Assembly (NCBI GenBank): GCA_033782935.1
Contig: JAWQEG010001332.1
Span: 678,388-742,387, forward strand
Reading direction: 5' to 3'
DNA length: 64,000 nucleotides
DNA from: Petrolisthes cinctipes
Lineage: Eukaryota; Arthropoda; Malacostraca; Decapoda; Porcellanidae
The notes under the pieces were generated by a model. That model made no database searches. It saw only the letters and a program-made list of their open reading frames with translations, and was not told the DNA's origin. Positions within the stretch are counted from its first letter, which is position 1; each line of letters begins with the position of its first letter. Shown here piece by piece: positions 50,571 to 61,500 of the stretch. The translations under genes and the position numbers were made by a program.

Positions 50571-50935
50571 CTGAGGATAATGTGCACTAGAGATCTGATA
50601 CAAAATACCTAATTCATTTGCTACCTGTTTAAATTACAGTGATGTGAAATTACTTCCTTGATCTGATTGTATGATCTCTGGCAAACCCACTCTACAAAAA
50701 AAAAAAAGATTAATTCTCTGACAACATTGTTGGTGTTTATGTTTCTCAATGGTATTGCTTGTGGAAATGTCATTGAGGCTCACATCATGGTCAGTAAATA
50801 ATTGTGACCTGCCTTTGTCCTAGATAGAGGTCCTAATACAGTCAATCAACACCTTACTAAAAGGATCAATATAATACAGTGGAACTATTTCCTCCCCACA
50901 AATTCCTACAACTGTTATATCACAACCTGTATAAG

Positions 50936-51205
50936 AGTGTACAGTTGGGGAACAAAGTATCTGGACACTGTTGATGGCTTCTGGTAACAATGTCAGTGAT
51001 AAACAAAATAGTAATAGACAAAATTTATTCATTATTACAGAATGATAACTAATATTGGGTGACGTCGACCAACCACAGACAGTGAAATAAAAGTTATCCT
51101 TCAATTCATAAATACTTTCTCTTATTGATGTGTTTACTTTTGGAGATGTTGCCAGAAGTCACCAACTTTGTTCACATACATTATTCCCCAACTGTACATT
51201 ATCAC
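50936..51205. repeat. Imperfect inverted repeat within the Gypsy relic
   Basis: Plus-strand gtacagttggggaacaaag and ggcttctggtaac near 50,940-50,990 reappear inverted at 51,150-51,200 as gtacagttggggaat and gacttctggcaac. The arms are about 60 bp and diverged. It suggests a local inverted duplication of the protease region. Confidence 0.55.
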
Positions 51206-51590
51206 CTAACACTTTCCTCTTTATCAAACTTGGACAGCATCATGTGTCTCTCAATATAATTATATTTATCTCGTTTCCATCTACAGACACCTTTCCCTCT
51301 GTAATGAATGAAGTAATACCTGGAATTTTCTCTTCTAACAAGGGTATCTGTAGTACAACCCCAAGATTACCTTTAACCTCATGCTTAGTAGTTAATCCTA
51401 TAAAGTTCCTATTTTAACAATTGAAAGCTCTGTGGCCAAAACCACCAACCACACTTAAAGCATTTTACACTGTCCCCATGTTTTATATTACTAACATTTC
51501 CTGTATTATACTGACCTTGCTGTTGCTGTGAATTATACCTTTGGGTTTGTTCAGGCACTTTTGTCCTATCTATCAGTATGTAAGTATATT
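51170..51590 (-). mobile_element. Ty3/Gypsy gag nucleocapsid and protease remnant
   Basis: Read on the minus strand, a polar Gln/Asn-rich stretch (about 51,590-51,463) leads to a CCHC zinc knuckle at 51,462-51,417 with the spacing C-x2-C-x4-H-x4-C, broken by a 4-bp insertion within the x4 loop. Further along is PLLEEKIPGITSFITEGKVS and then ILRDT-stop-C, the aspartic protease active-site region. The stop (TGA on the minus strand) is at 51,240-51,242, where the family has glycine. Reverse transcriptase and RNase H are absent between here and the integrase fragment. These losses show an old, dead insertion. Confidence 0.78.
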
Positions 51591-51599
51591 AACTTACCC

Positions 51600-51950
51600 T
51601 CCACAGGATAGAAAGGAGTTTAGGCTAACCCTCCTTTTATCAGCTCAACACTTCCCAAAATGATGGTTGGCTGATGGATCCGAGAGGAAAATTAAAACAA
51701 AACTTGACAACAACATTTATATTAATTAATAACCTTAACACTTAGTATCTGCCCTTCACCAAATCACTTCACTTCCAGTATTAATATGTGTTTACTTTAT
51801 CTCACTCCCTATGATGAGAAGTAAATTAATCAGCTATCTCCTCTTGGTAGGGTTAACACACTCATCAAGGTTTGTCCATCAGTCCTCAATACTGGATGGC
51901 TGACACAGGGTTAAGTTTACCATTATTACACACACCATCCTGGAACCCAT
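51600..51950. other. AT-rich spacer, no supported feature
   Basis: Lies between the Gypsy relic and the second dispersed-repeat copy. It may hold the 5' end or LTR of the relic, but no paired LTR was recognised. Confidence 0.4.
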
Positions 51951-51954
51951 AGGT

Positions 51955-52145
51955 GGGTATTGCCTACATTAGTGATGTGGGCAATACTTTAAGGGTTTTG
52001 GCGCCCCTTTGGCCCCAGCCACTAGCTTTTAGTTCTTTCACTGTCTCTCTTTACTTTCTATTTCCTTCCTGCTTGCTGTCTCACCTCTCTATCACCGTTT
52101 TCTGGCGCTATATGACCTCGCTGTTGCGGTGCCTAATAACAATAC
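51955..52145 (+). repeat. Dispersed about 190-bp repeat, copy 2, plus orientation
   Basis: Matches the reverse complement of 49,683-49,882 over its full length with scattered substitutions. Its 5' end can form a short stem (attgcc / ggcaat). The (TGAT)n-type tail is degraded to taacaatacatc. The two copies bracket the Gypsy relic in inverted orientation. Confidence 0.75.
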
Positions 52146-52324
52146 ATCGTCCTTGATTACACTTCACCAAACCACCTCAAATACTGCCAATATTCCACCA
52201 AATTCTCTAACCAAATACAGCTTATAAACCACCAAACTCAAAATCAATTTAATTTCCCTTAACCAATGACAGAATTTTATAGTTTTTAACTCTCTGTCAC
52301 AAGAATTACCCATTATTCTATCTT

Positions 52325-53205
52325 TCACTCACATACACCCCTTCAATCACACACATACACCTTCTCACTCACACACATACACCTCCTCACTCACACACAT
52401 ACACCTCCTTACTCACACACATACACCTCCTCACTCACACACATACACCTCCTCACTCACACACATACACCTCCTCACTCACACACATACACCTCTTCAC
52501 TCACACACATACACCTTCTCACTCACACACATACACCTCCTCACTCACACACATACACCTCCTCACTCACACACATACACCTCCTCACTCACACACATAC
52601 ACCTTCTCACTCACACACACACATACACCTCCTCACACACACACATACACCTCCTCACTCACACACACACATACACCTCCTCACTCACACACACACATAC
52701 ACCTCCTCACTCACACACACATACACCTCCTCACTCACACACACACACACACATACATACACCTCCTCACTCACACACACACATACACCTCCTCACTCAC
52801 ACACATACACCTTCTCATTCACACACATACACCTCCTCACTCACACACACATACACCTCCTCACTCACACACACATACACCTCCTCACTCACACACACAC
52901 ATACACCTCCTCACTCACACACACACATACACCTCCTCACTCACACACACATACACCTCCTCACTCACACACACACACACATACACCTCCTCACTCACAC
53001 ACACACACACATACACCTCCTCACTCACACACATACACCTTCTCACTCACACACACACATACACCTTCTCACTCACACACACACATACATACACCTCCTC
53101 ACTCACACACGCACACATACACCTCCTCACTCACACACACACATACACCTCCTCACTCACACGCACACATACACCTTCTCACTCACACACACACATACAC
53201 CTCTA
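52325..53205 (+). repeat. CA-rich minisatellite, 22-bp unit
   Basis: Around 35-40 copies of a unit close to cacacacatacacctcctcact. Length changes are confined to the (CA)n part, and cttctc, ctcttc and ctcctt variants mark individual units. Flanked by plain AT-rich DNA. Confidence 0.95.
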
Positions 53206-53350
53206 CTGTCTTCAATGCAATGTGTTAAGGAAACTTAATGAAACAACTCAAATTTGTGGCACAGGAGTTAAACTATAAAAGGTTGAAAATATTATAGGCC
53301 CACAGTATAACTGAATTATTAAATTCTTTATTATAAAGTGATAAATCAGT

Positions 53351-53352
<2 letters not shown>

Positions 53353-53399
<47 letters not shown>
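53353..53399 (+). repeat. (GA)n microsatellite
   Basis: Uninterrupted GA repeat of about 47 bp. Confidence 0.97.
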
Positions 53400-53402
<3 letters not shown>

Positions 53403-53506
53403 GATGGGGGCTGCTGGTACACTGTCGTGAATTTGAGGGCAACAAATTCCTCAAAAACTGTCATACAACAGTACAGATATCTCACTTTTATACTGAGTTA
53501 ATATAT

Positions 53507-53560
53507 TTCCTGGCATAGTTTGGAGGAATCAAACTACTAGCCCTCCAATTTACCAAATAT
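53507..53560 (-). repeat. Half copy of the GATTCCTCC hairpin element
   Basis: Reads cctggcatagtttggaggaa followed by tcaaactactagccctccaa, the right half of the inverted-repeat element described at 59,104. Confidence 0.75.
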
Positions 53561-53755
53561 AAATGTTCAGCAGATTATTACGGTGAGGTGAAATGAGGTA
53601 TTTCCAGAGTATGGAAGGGCAATGAGTGGTGTGGTAGGTATGGCAGGCGAACCCTCCAAATTTCCTGCTAAACCGCTATTGGTAAATTATTCCGCGGAGT
53701 AGAGAGAGAAACCGCCAAATCTAGCGGGAAAACTGCCAACCTGGGAATTATCACC
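53561..53755. other. Short CpG-richer unique stretch
   Basis: Includes accgctattgg, attccgcggag and ctagcgggaaaactgcc. No coding content. It adjoins the 3' end of the LINE. Confidence 0.4.
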
Positions 53756-56660
53756 TTACCTTACGATACCTTACAACAATACTGGACGGCAGGTGTTTTC
53801 AGTCCTCTAAGTCCAGATCTTCAATATCCATAATTATGTTGTGGTCAGGGGTGGTCATTAATGCCTCTTCAAATTCATACTTCACTGGCTGATTTTCCCA
53901 AAATTTATCCAATCTTTTTTCAAAAACCAGTACACTCTCTGCTTCTATAACTTGATTTGGGAGACTATTTCACACATCCACCACACTCAAAGTAAAGAAC
54001 ATCTGTCGTCGCTTGGTCCTACTACATCCCTTAGCCAGTTTCATACAGTTTCCAAGGGTTGGTCCCATGTTCCTCTCCAGGTGTAAATTTACATCTTTAT
54101 CATATTCTCTTTTCAGGATTTAAAAACTTCTACCATGTCACCTCTCAATCATTGATAGCTCATTGACTGAACGCCAAGAGCTTTTAGCCTTACAGGGTAG
54201 CTGAGGTGATTTAAATCTGGTACCATTTTCGATGATCATCGAAGGACATTTTCTGTTGCCTTGATATCCTTCTTTTTATAAGGCAACCATACAGACTGTA
54301 TATTCTGTATATGTGTTAGGTTGTTTAGGTCACCTTGCAATATTTCTCTATCCCTCTGTGTCCTAATACATCTGTACATTTTAGTATCATCGGTGAACAA
54401 ATATACACTGGATTCCACTTGTTCAGGGAGATCATTAATAAATACAACAAAAAGTAGCGGTCCCAATACACTTCCTTGTTGAATTCTGCTTACAACATCA
54501 GTCCAACTTGAATAATGCCCATTTATGAGGACACGTTGCTTTCTTCCAGTTAAAAATGATTCAATCCACTTGTGAACCTTTCCTCTAATACCATAATTGG
54601 CTAACCTGTTCATAAGTCACTGATGAGGCACTTTATCATATGCCTTTAGAAAATCCATATATATCATATCCACCTCTTCTCTAGAATCAAGAATTTCTAT
54701 AATCTCGTCCACCACTTGTAGCATCTGGAGTACAGTTGATCTACCTGATATAAATCAGTACATGCTTTGTTGATAAGAGTCCTTTTTCCATTATATGCTT
54801 TAATACATGTTCATGCAGTACTGATTCACACAGTTTACATACTACACTTGTTAAGCTCACAGGGCGATAATTGTTTACTTCTGTTTTATCCCCCTACTTA
54901 AGTATCACACTGACATTCACTAGCCACCAATTAATAGGTAGTATTCCTTCACTTAGAGATGTATTAAATAGGTTAGTCAGGACCTCACACAATTCCTTCT
55001 TCAACTCTTTTAACATTCTTGGATGAATATTATCTGGTCCTGGGGACTTATCAATTCTCAATCTTTGAAGATATCTTTTGACTTTATCAATTGTTACCAG
55101 GAAATTGGGTATTGAGTCTGGCATTATCATTTATTGGTTCAGGTAAATTTCCCCCTCCAGGTTCATTGGTAAATTCAGTGGAGAATTTTTTGTTTAGTAC
55201 CTGGGTTTTTTCTCTATCTGACTGTACAATTTTTACTTCGCCATTTACTTCTGTCTTAATATCACCAATGCCTATAAAAGTCTTAATCCTGCTCTTGACA
55301 TCTTCAGAACTTTTTTGGAATACACTTCAGTTGCTTAGTTATATCTTGTTCTCGCGCCTTCTGGATTCTTCGCATCAAGTTTCTGACCTTGTTACGCTGT
55401 CTTGTAAACTTTCTGTATTTCTCAGAATCCTTAGTTTCAATATATCTTTGCCAACATTGGTTTTTCTTTCTTATCTCTTCTCATGTTTTCTGATCCAATG
55501 GTGCGTTACACTTTCCAGCTTGACCCTCAGCTCCACATTATTTAATTGGAACACATTTACCAATTATTTCATTAATTTTTCCCTTGAATAAGTTCCACTT
55601 TTCCTCCATGCCCTGTATACTTTTAAAATAGTCTTTCCATTCCTGAGATCTCTCTTCTGTCATGGCTTTATAATCAGCTCTATCGTATAAGAATATCTCC
55701 CTCCTTGTAGCGCTCTTTTTAACATTTATATTGTACTTAAAATCTGTCACACTATGATCACTCCTACCCAGTGGAGATGACAGTTTCAAGCTATCAACCA
55801 TTCCCATCTCACTGGACAAGACCAAATCTAGCAATGTTGGGCTAGTGCTTCCTCTCGCTCTAGTTGGAACAAGTACAGCATATGCTGGTACATAAATACA
55901 ACTCTCAGTGCTTCAATAAAAATGAATTGCTCACTACCCACACTGCCAGTAGTGGTTTAATTACTCCAATTAATATTTGGATAATTAAAATCTCCTGTGA
56001 TCAGGATATGACTAGTGTTATTCTCATAGGCTACAAGTAGCAATGCTCTCAATTTATCACTATTCTCTGGTACGCTATTTGGACTGTGATAGATGCATCC
56101 TATAAGTAATTTATCCCCCTTATCTAATACTATTTCAACCCAAACAGATTTCAATTTTATATCCCTAGCTTTAAACTGTACTCTGGTATATATTATTATT
56201 CCTCTACCATCCCCTTCTATATTGAATGTATGTCATAACCATTAACTTTAAATTCCGTTTCCATTACTGGAAATCTTGAGTTTTTAGGTTTTATTTCATT
56301 AATCAAAATTATATCTGGGGCTTTATCTGCATGATTTATTCTAAAAACTAACTCTGACATCTTATTTAATAGTGCATCCACATTTGTATACCAATATGAC
56401 AAATAACTTCTACTTCCCCTATTACCTAACTTAGTATTAGAGACATATGTTACACCATTATCTACATGCTTACTTAGGCCTCTGTAGGTTTGTATATTTT
56501 TCTTATTACCATATTCTCTGGTGGACCTCTGACACGGTACAAAAAATTACCTCACCTGTCATTGGATTCCATTTCTTTCGCCTTCATGACTAACTTTTTT
56601 GCATGTTCCCTCTGATGATGAGTGAGATCATGTTGTTATTCCACCCTAACTGTGTGTATT
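53756..56660 (-). pseudogene. CR1/L2-type LINE, nearly full ORF2, decayed
   Basis: Non-LTR retrotransposon read on the minus strand. From 5': a segment with YRVRGPPENM (about 56,500-56,540), an endonuclease start SYWYTNVDALLNKMSEL (about 56,400), endonuclease ITGDFNYPNINW and LGRSDH, reverse transcriptase KSPGPDNIHPRMLKEL, motif A IYMDFLKAYDKVPH, GSVLGPLLFVVFINDLPE, the catalytic box as FTDD where FADD is usual, and a C-terminal tail with RGDMVEVFK, RRQMFFTLSVV and NSLPNQVIEAES. A short taaggta-rich tail lies at the 3' end near 53,760, as in CR1/L2 elements. Stops (after VPHQ, within RGDMVEVFKS) and several frameshifts make it inactive. The order of motifs and the tail support CR1/L2; the exact clade needs a phylogeny. 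Confidence 0.85.
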
Positions 56661-56705
56661 ATTTCTGTTGTAGTCTTACCTTGTTATATGTTGTAAACCC
56701 TTGAG

Positions 56706-56870
56706 AACAACAGGTGTGTGTGAGTGTGTGTGTTTGGAGGCTTCTGATTCCTCTTAACCATGCCACAAAATAAACTCCTTCCAATAGGTGTGTGTGTGTG
56801 TGTGTGTGTGTGTTAGAGAGAGAGGGAGGGAGAATGTGTTTGGAGGCTTCTAATTCCTCCTTACTCAACA
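56706..56870. repeat. (GT)n microsatellites with two hairpin-element halves
   Basis: Two runs of GT (56,715-56,740 and 56,789-56,812), each followed by tttggaggcttctgattcct or a one-base variant. The tandem-like arrangement suggests that microsatellite growth began in or beside the hairpin element. Confidence 0.75.
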
Positions 56871-56974
56871 ACACATATAATTCAGTATTGAGTAAATGTT
56901 ATTCAAGAAACTCTTCATATCAATATATTTTGCACTTCTCTGTAGGTATGTATTGGTTACTCTCTGGGTGTTGT

Positions 56975-57430
56975 GTGAAGCAATTTAACACTCACATTCT
57001 TTTAACACCTGCTCAGTAAATCACCTTTTATATACAGTGAACCCTTGATATAAGATGAAGGAATTTAACATACACATTCTTTTAACACCTGCTTAGTAAA
57101 TCACCTTTTATATACAGTAAACCATTGATATAAGATGAAGGAATTTAACACATAATTATATTCTTTTAATACCTGCTTAGTAAAACACACAAACACACAT
57201 TCTTTTAACACCTGCTTAGTAAATCACCTTTTATATACAGTGAACCATTGATGTAAGATGAAGGAATTTAACACACACATTCTTTTAACACCTGCTTAGT
57301 AAATCACCTTTTATATACAGTAAACTGTTGATATTAAGATGAAGGAATTTAATACATAATTATATTATTTTAATACCTGCTTAGTAAATCACCTTTTAGA
57401 TGAAGGAATTGAACACACACATTCTTTTAA
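56975..57430 (+). repeat. Tandem repeat, about 82-bp unit
   Basis: The unit contains ttcttttaacacctgcttag, taaatcaccttttatataca and gatgaaggaatttaacacac. Copies start near 56,996, 57,077, 57,159, 57,280 and 57,363, with one partial 39-bp step near 57,198. Confidence 0.9.
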
Positions 57431-57433
57431 CAC

Positions 57434-57565
57434 TGGTGAATTGGAAGGACTCTGATTCCTCCAAACTATGCCAGGAAACAGATGCCTTCAATGTTGCTAA
57501 TAGCGGATCTGTTGTTGTTTGGTGTCATAGTTTAAAACATTTGCTTTGCCCTCCAATTTACCATC
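57434..57565. repeat. Hairpin element copy, about 130 bp
   Basis: Left half tggtgaattggaaggactct and gattcctccaaactatgcca; right half with tggtgtcatagttt and gccctccaatttacca. The halves are imperfect inverted repeats of one another. Confidence 0.75.
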
Positions 57566-57778
57566 AAAATAGGTTTTATTTTGTTATTACAGAGTTGTAG
57601 AGAGGAGTTGTAATAGAGACAAGAGACATAAAATTAACCTTAATTAATGAATTTCTTCACTTATCTTTCCTTATCCATAAATTAAATAAGTTGTATTTTG
57701 TTATTAGAGAGTTGTAGAGTTGTACAAGAGACTGACGAACCTTCATTGTTTGTTGTCCACTGTGTTCTTCCATCCATC

Positions 57779-57809
<31 letters not shown>

Positions 57810-57880
57810 GTACAAGTATCATTAAAGGAACTCGGGTCTGCTCGGCCAGACACCTTGAGAAACAACAACAACAACAACTG
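57779..57880 (+). repeat. (CAA)n tracts
   Basis: Two CAA runs (57,779-57,810 and 57,860-57,878), separated by a short unique sequence. Confidence 0.95.
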
Positions 57881-58300
57881 TGAGTTTTGATGGAATTACA
57901 GTGTTGTATTTGTTGTTGTATCTGTTGTTGTTTTTGTTGTATTTGTTGTTTATGGAATTACAGTGTTGTATTTGTTGTTGTATTTGTTGTTGTTTTTGTT
58001 GTATTTGTTGTTTATGGAATTACAGTGTTGTATTTGTTGTTGTATTTGTTGTTTATGGAATTACATTGTTCTATTTGTTGTTGTTTTTGTTGTATTTGTT
58101 GTTTATGGAATTATAGTGTTGTATTTGTTGTTGTATCTGTTGTTGTTTTTGTTGTATTTGTTGTTTATGGAATTACAGTGTTGTATTTGGTTGTTGTTTT
58201 TGTTGTATTTGTTGTTTATGGAATGACAGTGTTGTATTTGTTGTTGTTTTTGTTGTATTTGTTGTTTATGGAATTACATTGTTCTATTTGTTGTTGTTTG
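57881..58300 (+). repeat. TTG-rich minisatellite with ttatggaattacagtg spacer
   Basis: Six to seven units of roughly 40-63 bp, each built of ttgttgttgtatttgttg-type runs plus tttatggaattacagtgttg. Units vary in the number of TTG triplets. The open frames in this stretch on the plus strand are simply translated repeats (Cys/Val/Leu rich). Confidence 0.92.
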
Positions 58301-58330
58301 AAATAGTTTGGAGGAGTCTGTTGGTCCAGA

Positions 58331-58540
58331 TTTACTACCAACAAAGTTTTTAATGTAAACTTCACATACAGTCTGTTACTATCAACAACAATTATACATA
58401 CTTGTTGGTGATAAATTACAGGTTAGGTTAGGTTACATTTACTACCAACAAAGTTCTGTCACCTTAATGTAAACTTCACATACAGTCTGTTACTATCAAC
58501 AACAAACAAACATACTTGTTGGTGATAAATTACAGGTTCA
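58331..58540 (+). repeat. Tandem duplication, about 106 bp
   Basis: tttactaccaacaaagtt and acttcacatacagtctgtta recur at an offset near 106 bp. The second copy has a short gap or insertion (ctgtcacc). The boundary holds three ttagg units. Confidence 0.88.
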
Positions 58541-58584
58541 CATTTACCTCTGACTGTACAAATCATTTTCTATAAAACTCACTT

Positions 58585-59070
<486 letters not shown>

Positions 59071-59103
59071 ATATGGCTTTCTTAGTTTAAGGAAAATTAA
59101 TTT

Positions 59104-59226
59104 GTTGGTGAATTGGAAGGTCTGTGATTCCTCCAAGTTATGCCAGGAAACAGGACCAGATGAACAAAGATAATGGTATTCTGTTGCTTGGAATAGTTAG
59201 GAGGAATCAGTAGCCTTCCAATTCAC
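59104..59226. repeat. Hairpin (foldback MITE-like) element, clearest copy
   Basis: Left end ttggtgaattggaaggt and gattcctccaagttatgcca; right end ggaatagttaggaggaatca and gtagccttccaattcac. The ends are inverted repeats around a central gaacaaagataatggta segment. Related copies lie at 59,250-59,370, 59,398-59,462, 59,495-59,545, 57,434, 53,507, 56,720, 61,915-62,095, 62,475-62,660 and 63,415-63,600. No transposase is encoded, so it would be non-autonomous. Confidence 0.8.
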
Positions 59227-59249
59227 TTATTATTATTATTATTATTATT

Positions 59250-59370
59250 GAGTACTACTGATTCCTCCAAACTATGCCACCAAACAGATCCCTTAATTAT
59301 TAATACCATTGAGAGTGTCTGTTTTCTGATAGAGTTAGGAGGAATCAGTAGCTTTCCTAATTTACCAACA
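59250..59370. repeat. Hairpin element, second adjacent copy
   Basis: Left end actgattcctccaaactatg; right end gttaggaggaatcagtagct, with centre taatacc. It follows the 59,104 copy directly after a short (ATT)n run. Confidence 0.78.
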
Positions 59371-59462
59371 ATAGAATCTCCCCCTAAGGACCTGTGATTG
59401 TGTATGAAAATTGGAGGCTCCAGATTCCTCCTGACTATGCCACCAAACAATCTCCTTCCATA

Positions 59463-59465
<3 letters not shown>

Positions 59466-59500
<35 letters not shown>
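59466..59500 (+). repeat. (GT)n microsatellite
   Basis: About 35 bp of GT, again followed by tttggagtcttctgattcct. Confidence 0.95.
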
Positions 59501-59502
<2 letters not shown>

Positions 59503-59671
59503 GAGTCTTCTGATTCCTCCTAACCATGCCATGAAACAACCTCGTTTCGTGTTTTCGTGGCAATATTTGAAGGACCAATTTCCTCCAATTTTATTTTTAC
59601 TACAAGACCAGGGTCCCTTAAGATCAACCTAATTGCCCTGTTTGATTTTTAAAATATACAGTTTGTAAGTA

Positions 59672-59775
59672 CAGTCGGTGTCAATAATAATCATCCACAT
59701 ATTGGTATCTCAAACACATATATACATACATACACATATATACATACATACACATATATACATACATACATACAT
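59672..59775 (+). repeat. Partial duplicate of Tc1-like terminus plus (ACAT)n tract
   Basis: cagtcggtgtcaataataat at 59,672 duplicates the terminus at 59,777 and is also preceded by TA. The space between is filled by acatatatacatacat repeats. Confidence 0.8.
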
Positions 59776-59776
59776 A

Positions 59777-60073
59777 CAGTCGGTGTCAATAATAATCATC
59801 CACATATGGGTATCTCAAACAATTTACTGTCTAATGTTTTCACGTTCACATATGATGTTATTGTTTTAAGTAGTGTGTAGCTGTTTGTATTAAATTAAAA
59901 GATGGTAGTTAACCTGTGTGTGTGTGTGTGTGTGTGTGTTATTATTTTAAGTAGTGTGTAGCTGTTTTGTATTAAATTAAAAGATGGTAGTTAACCTGTG
60001 TGTGTGTGTGTGTGTGTGTTATTGTTTTAAGTAGTGTATAGCTACTTGTATTAAATTAAAAGATGGTAGTTAG

Positions 60074-60108
<35 letters not shown>

Positions 60109-60259
60109 ATTTTAAGTAGTGTGTAGCTGCTTGTATTAAATTAAAAGATGGTACTTAATCTATTTTATTGGAAAGTTTATCATCTAAGGAACAGAGGGAA
60201 GCTGTCAAACTCTTACGTGAGTTACCACCCATATGGATGATTATTTTTTAGCGCGACTG
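59777..60259. mobile_element. Tc1/mariner-like MITE with TA target duplication
   Basis: The left end cagtcggtgtcaataataat-catccacatatgg is mirrored at the right end by ccatatggatgattatttt and gcgcgactg. TA flanks both ends (59,775-59,776 and 60,260-60,261), the usual target site of Tc1/mariner elements. The inside (about 59,857-60,160) is not transposase but four tandem units of about 80 bp: ttattttaagtagtgtgtag, attaaattaaaagatggta and a (GT)n run. It is non-autonomous. Confidence 0.78.
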
Positions 60260-60349
60260 TATGTATGTATGTATGCAGCTTGGGATTTAGAAATATATTG
60301 TACTCAACACACAAAAAGGTTTAACACTAATTAATCTGCTTACTTTACA

Positions 60350-60555
60350 GGTGTGTAGAGAGAAGAGAGAGGAGGACACGAGAGGGAGGAGGAGGAGAAG
60401 GAAGAGGAGAACAACACAAGAGAGAGAAGAAGAAAGAGAACACAAGAAAGAAGAGAAGACAACACAAGAGAGAGAAGAAGAAGAGAACACAAGAGAGAAG
60501 ACAAAACAACACAAGAGAGAAGAAGAAGACAACACAAGAGGAAGAGAACATTAAT
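60350..60555 (+). repeat. Purine-rich (AG/AAG/acaac) tract
   Basis: Nearly pure A/G sequence with repeated gaagaagaa, gagaga and acaacacaagag blocks. Open frames on both strands are low-complexity translations (Arg/Glu/Lys or Leu/Ser) and not genes. A splice-acceptor-like tttacag precedes it and AATAAA strings follow at about 60,580. Those signals alone do not support an exon. Confidence 0.85.
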
Positions 60556-60715
60556 ATACTATAGTGTATAAATAACAGGAAATAAATAAACACACATATT
60601 AATTATTATACTTTATTAAATCACCTCTATATTAATTAACATAATATATTCACCTGGTGGGATAATATTTAATTAATTTATACCTGTAAGGGTGTAGAGT
60701 TCAAGTAAAAATCAT

Positions 60716-60719
<4 letters not shown>

Positions 60720-60775
<56 letters not shown>

Positions 60776-60990
60776 GCGTGTGTGAGAGAGAGAATGTTTG
60801 GTGTGTGAGAGAGAGACTGTGTGTGTGTGAGAGAGAGACTGTTTGTGTGTGAGAGAGAGATAGAGAGACTATGTGTGCGAGAGAAAAATAGAGAGAGACT
60901 GTCTGTGTGAAAGAGAGAACAAGACTGTGTGAGAGAGAAATAGACTTCGTGTGTTGTGTGAGAAAGATAAACTGTGTGTGTGTATGTATG
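60720..60990 (+). repeat. (GA)n followed by GA/GT-rich degenerate repeat
   Basis: About 50 bp of pure GA (60,720-60,770), then recurring gagagagactgtgtgtgtga blocks. Confidence 0.93.
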
Positions 60991-61111
60991 TATGTGTATA
61001 AGAATATATATGATATTTTAAAAACAATTTGTAAATGAATAGATCTATATAGAGATAAATAAATAAAGATATAAAAATATATTTATTTTTTGTCCCTCAT
61101 TTCCTTCTATT

Positions 61112-61112
<1 letters not shown>

Positions 61113-61183
<71 letters not shown>

Positions 61184-61185
61184 TC
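61113..61185 (+). repeat. (CT)n microsatellite
   Basis: CT run with one ttctc interruption. Confidence 0.95.
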
Positions 61186-61239
61186 CTGTCCAATAATAAT
61201 AATAAATAATAGATAATAATAGTGAAAAAGAAATATATA

Positions 61240-61475
61240 AATATTTATTAATTATCCCATGAAATAAATGGGTTTATTATTAAATAATTATCCCATGAAA
61301 TAAATGGTTTAATATTAATTAATTATCACATGAAATAAATGGGTTTATTATTAATTAATTATCCCATGAAATAAATGGGTTTATTATTAATTATCCCATG
61401 AAATAAATGGGATTAATATTAATTAATTATCCCATGAAATAAATGGGTTTAATATTAATTAATTATCACATAAGA
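61240..61475 (+). repeat. Tandem repeat, about 45-50 bp, with internal hairpin
   Basis: About five copies of ttaattatcccatgaaataa-atggg. Each holds cccat-gaaataa-atggg, which can pair. One further copy occurs in reverse orientation near 63,755-63,785. Confidence 0.9.
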
Positions 61476-61500
61476 TAGAGAGAGCAAGAGAGAGGGAATT

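Noticed and set aside
53680..53750. E2F-like gcgggaaaa site
   Set aside because: A single match with no gene beside it; chance occurrence is likely.
55091..55591. 166-codon plus-strand frame
   Set aside because: Antisense shadow of the LINE endonuclease/reverse-transcriptase region.
58425..58440. Arthropod telomere repeat (TTAGG)n
   Set aside because: Only about three units; too short to be an interstitial telomere and expected by chance in repetitive DNA.
60170..60215. Plus-strand KEQREAVKLL resembling the start of a transposase
   Set aside because: Very short, at the wrong place inside the MITE, and quickly terminated; similarity is too weak.
60287..60593. Leu/Ser-rich and Arg/Glu-rich frames on both strands
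   Set aside because: Both strands of one purine-rich low-complexity tract; no start context or domain.
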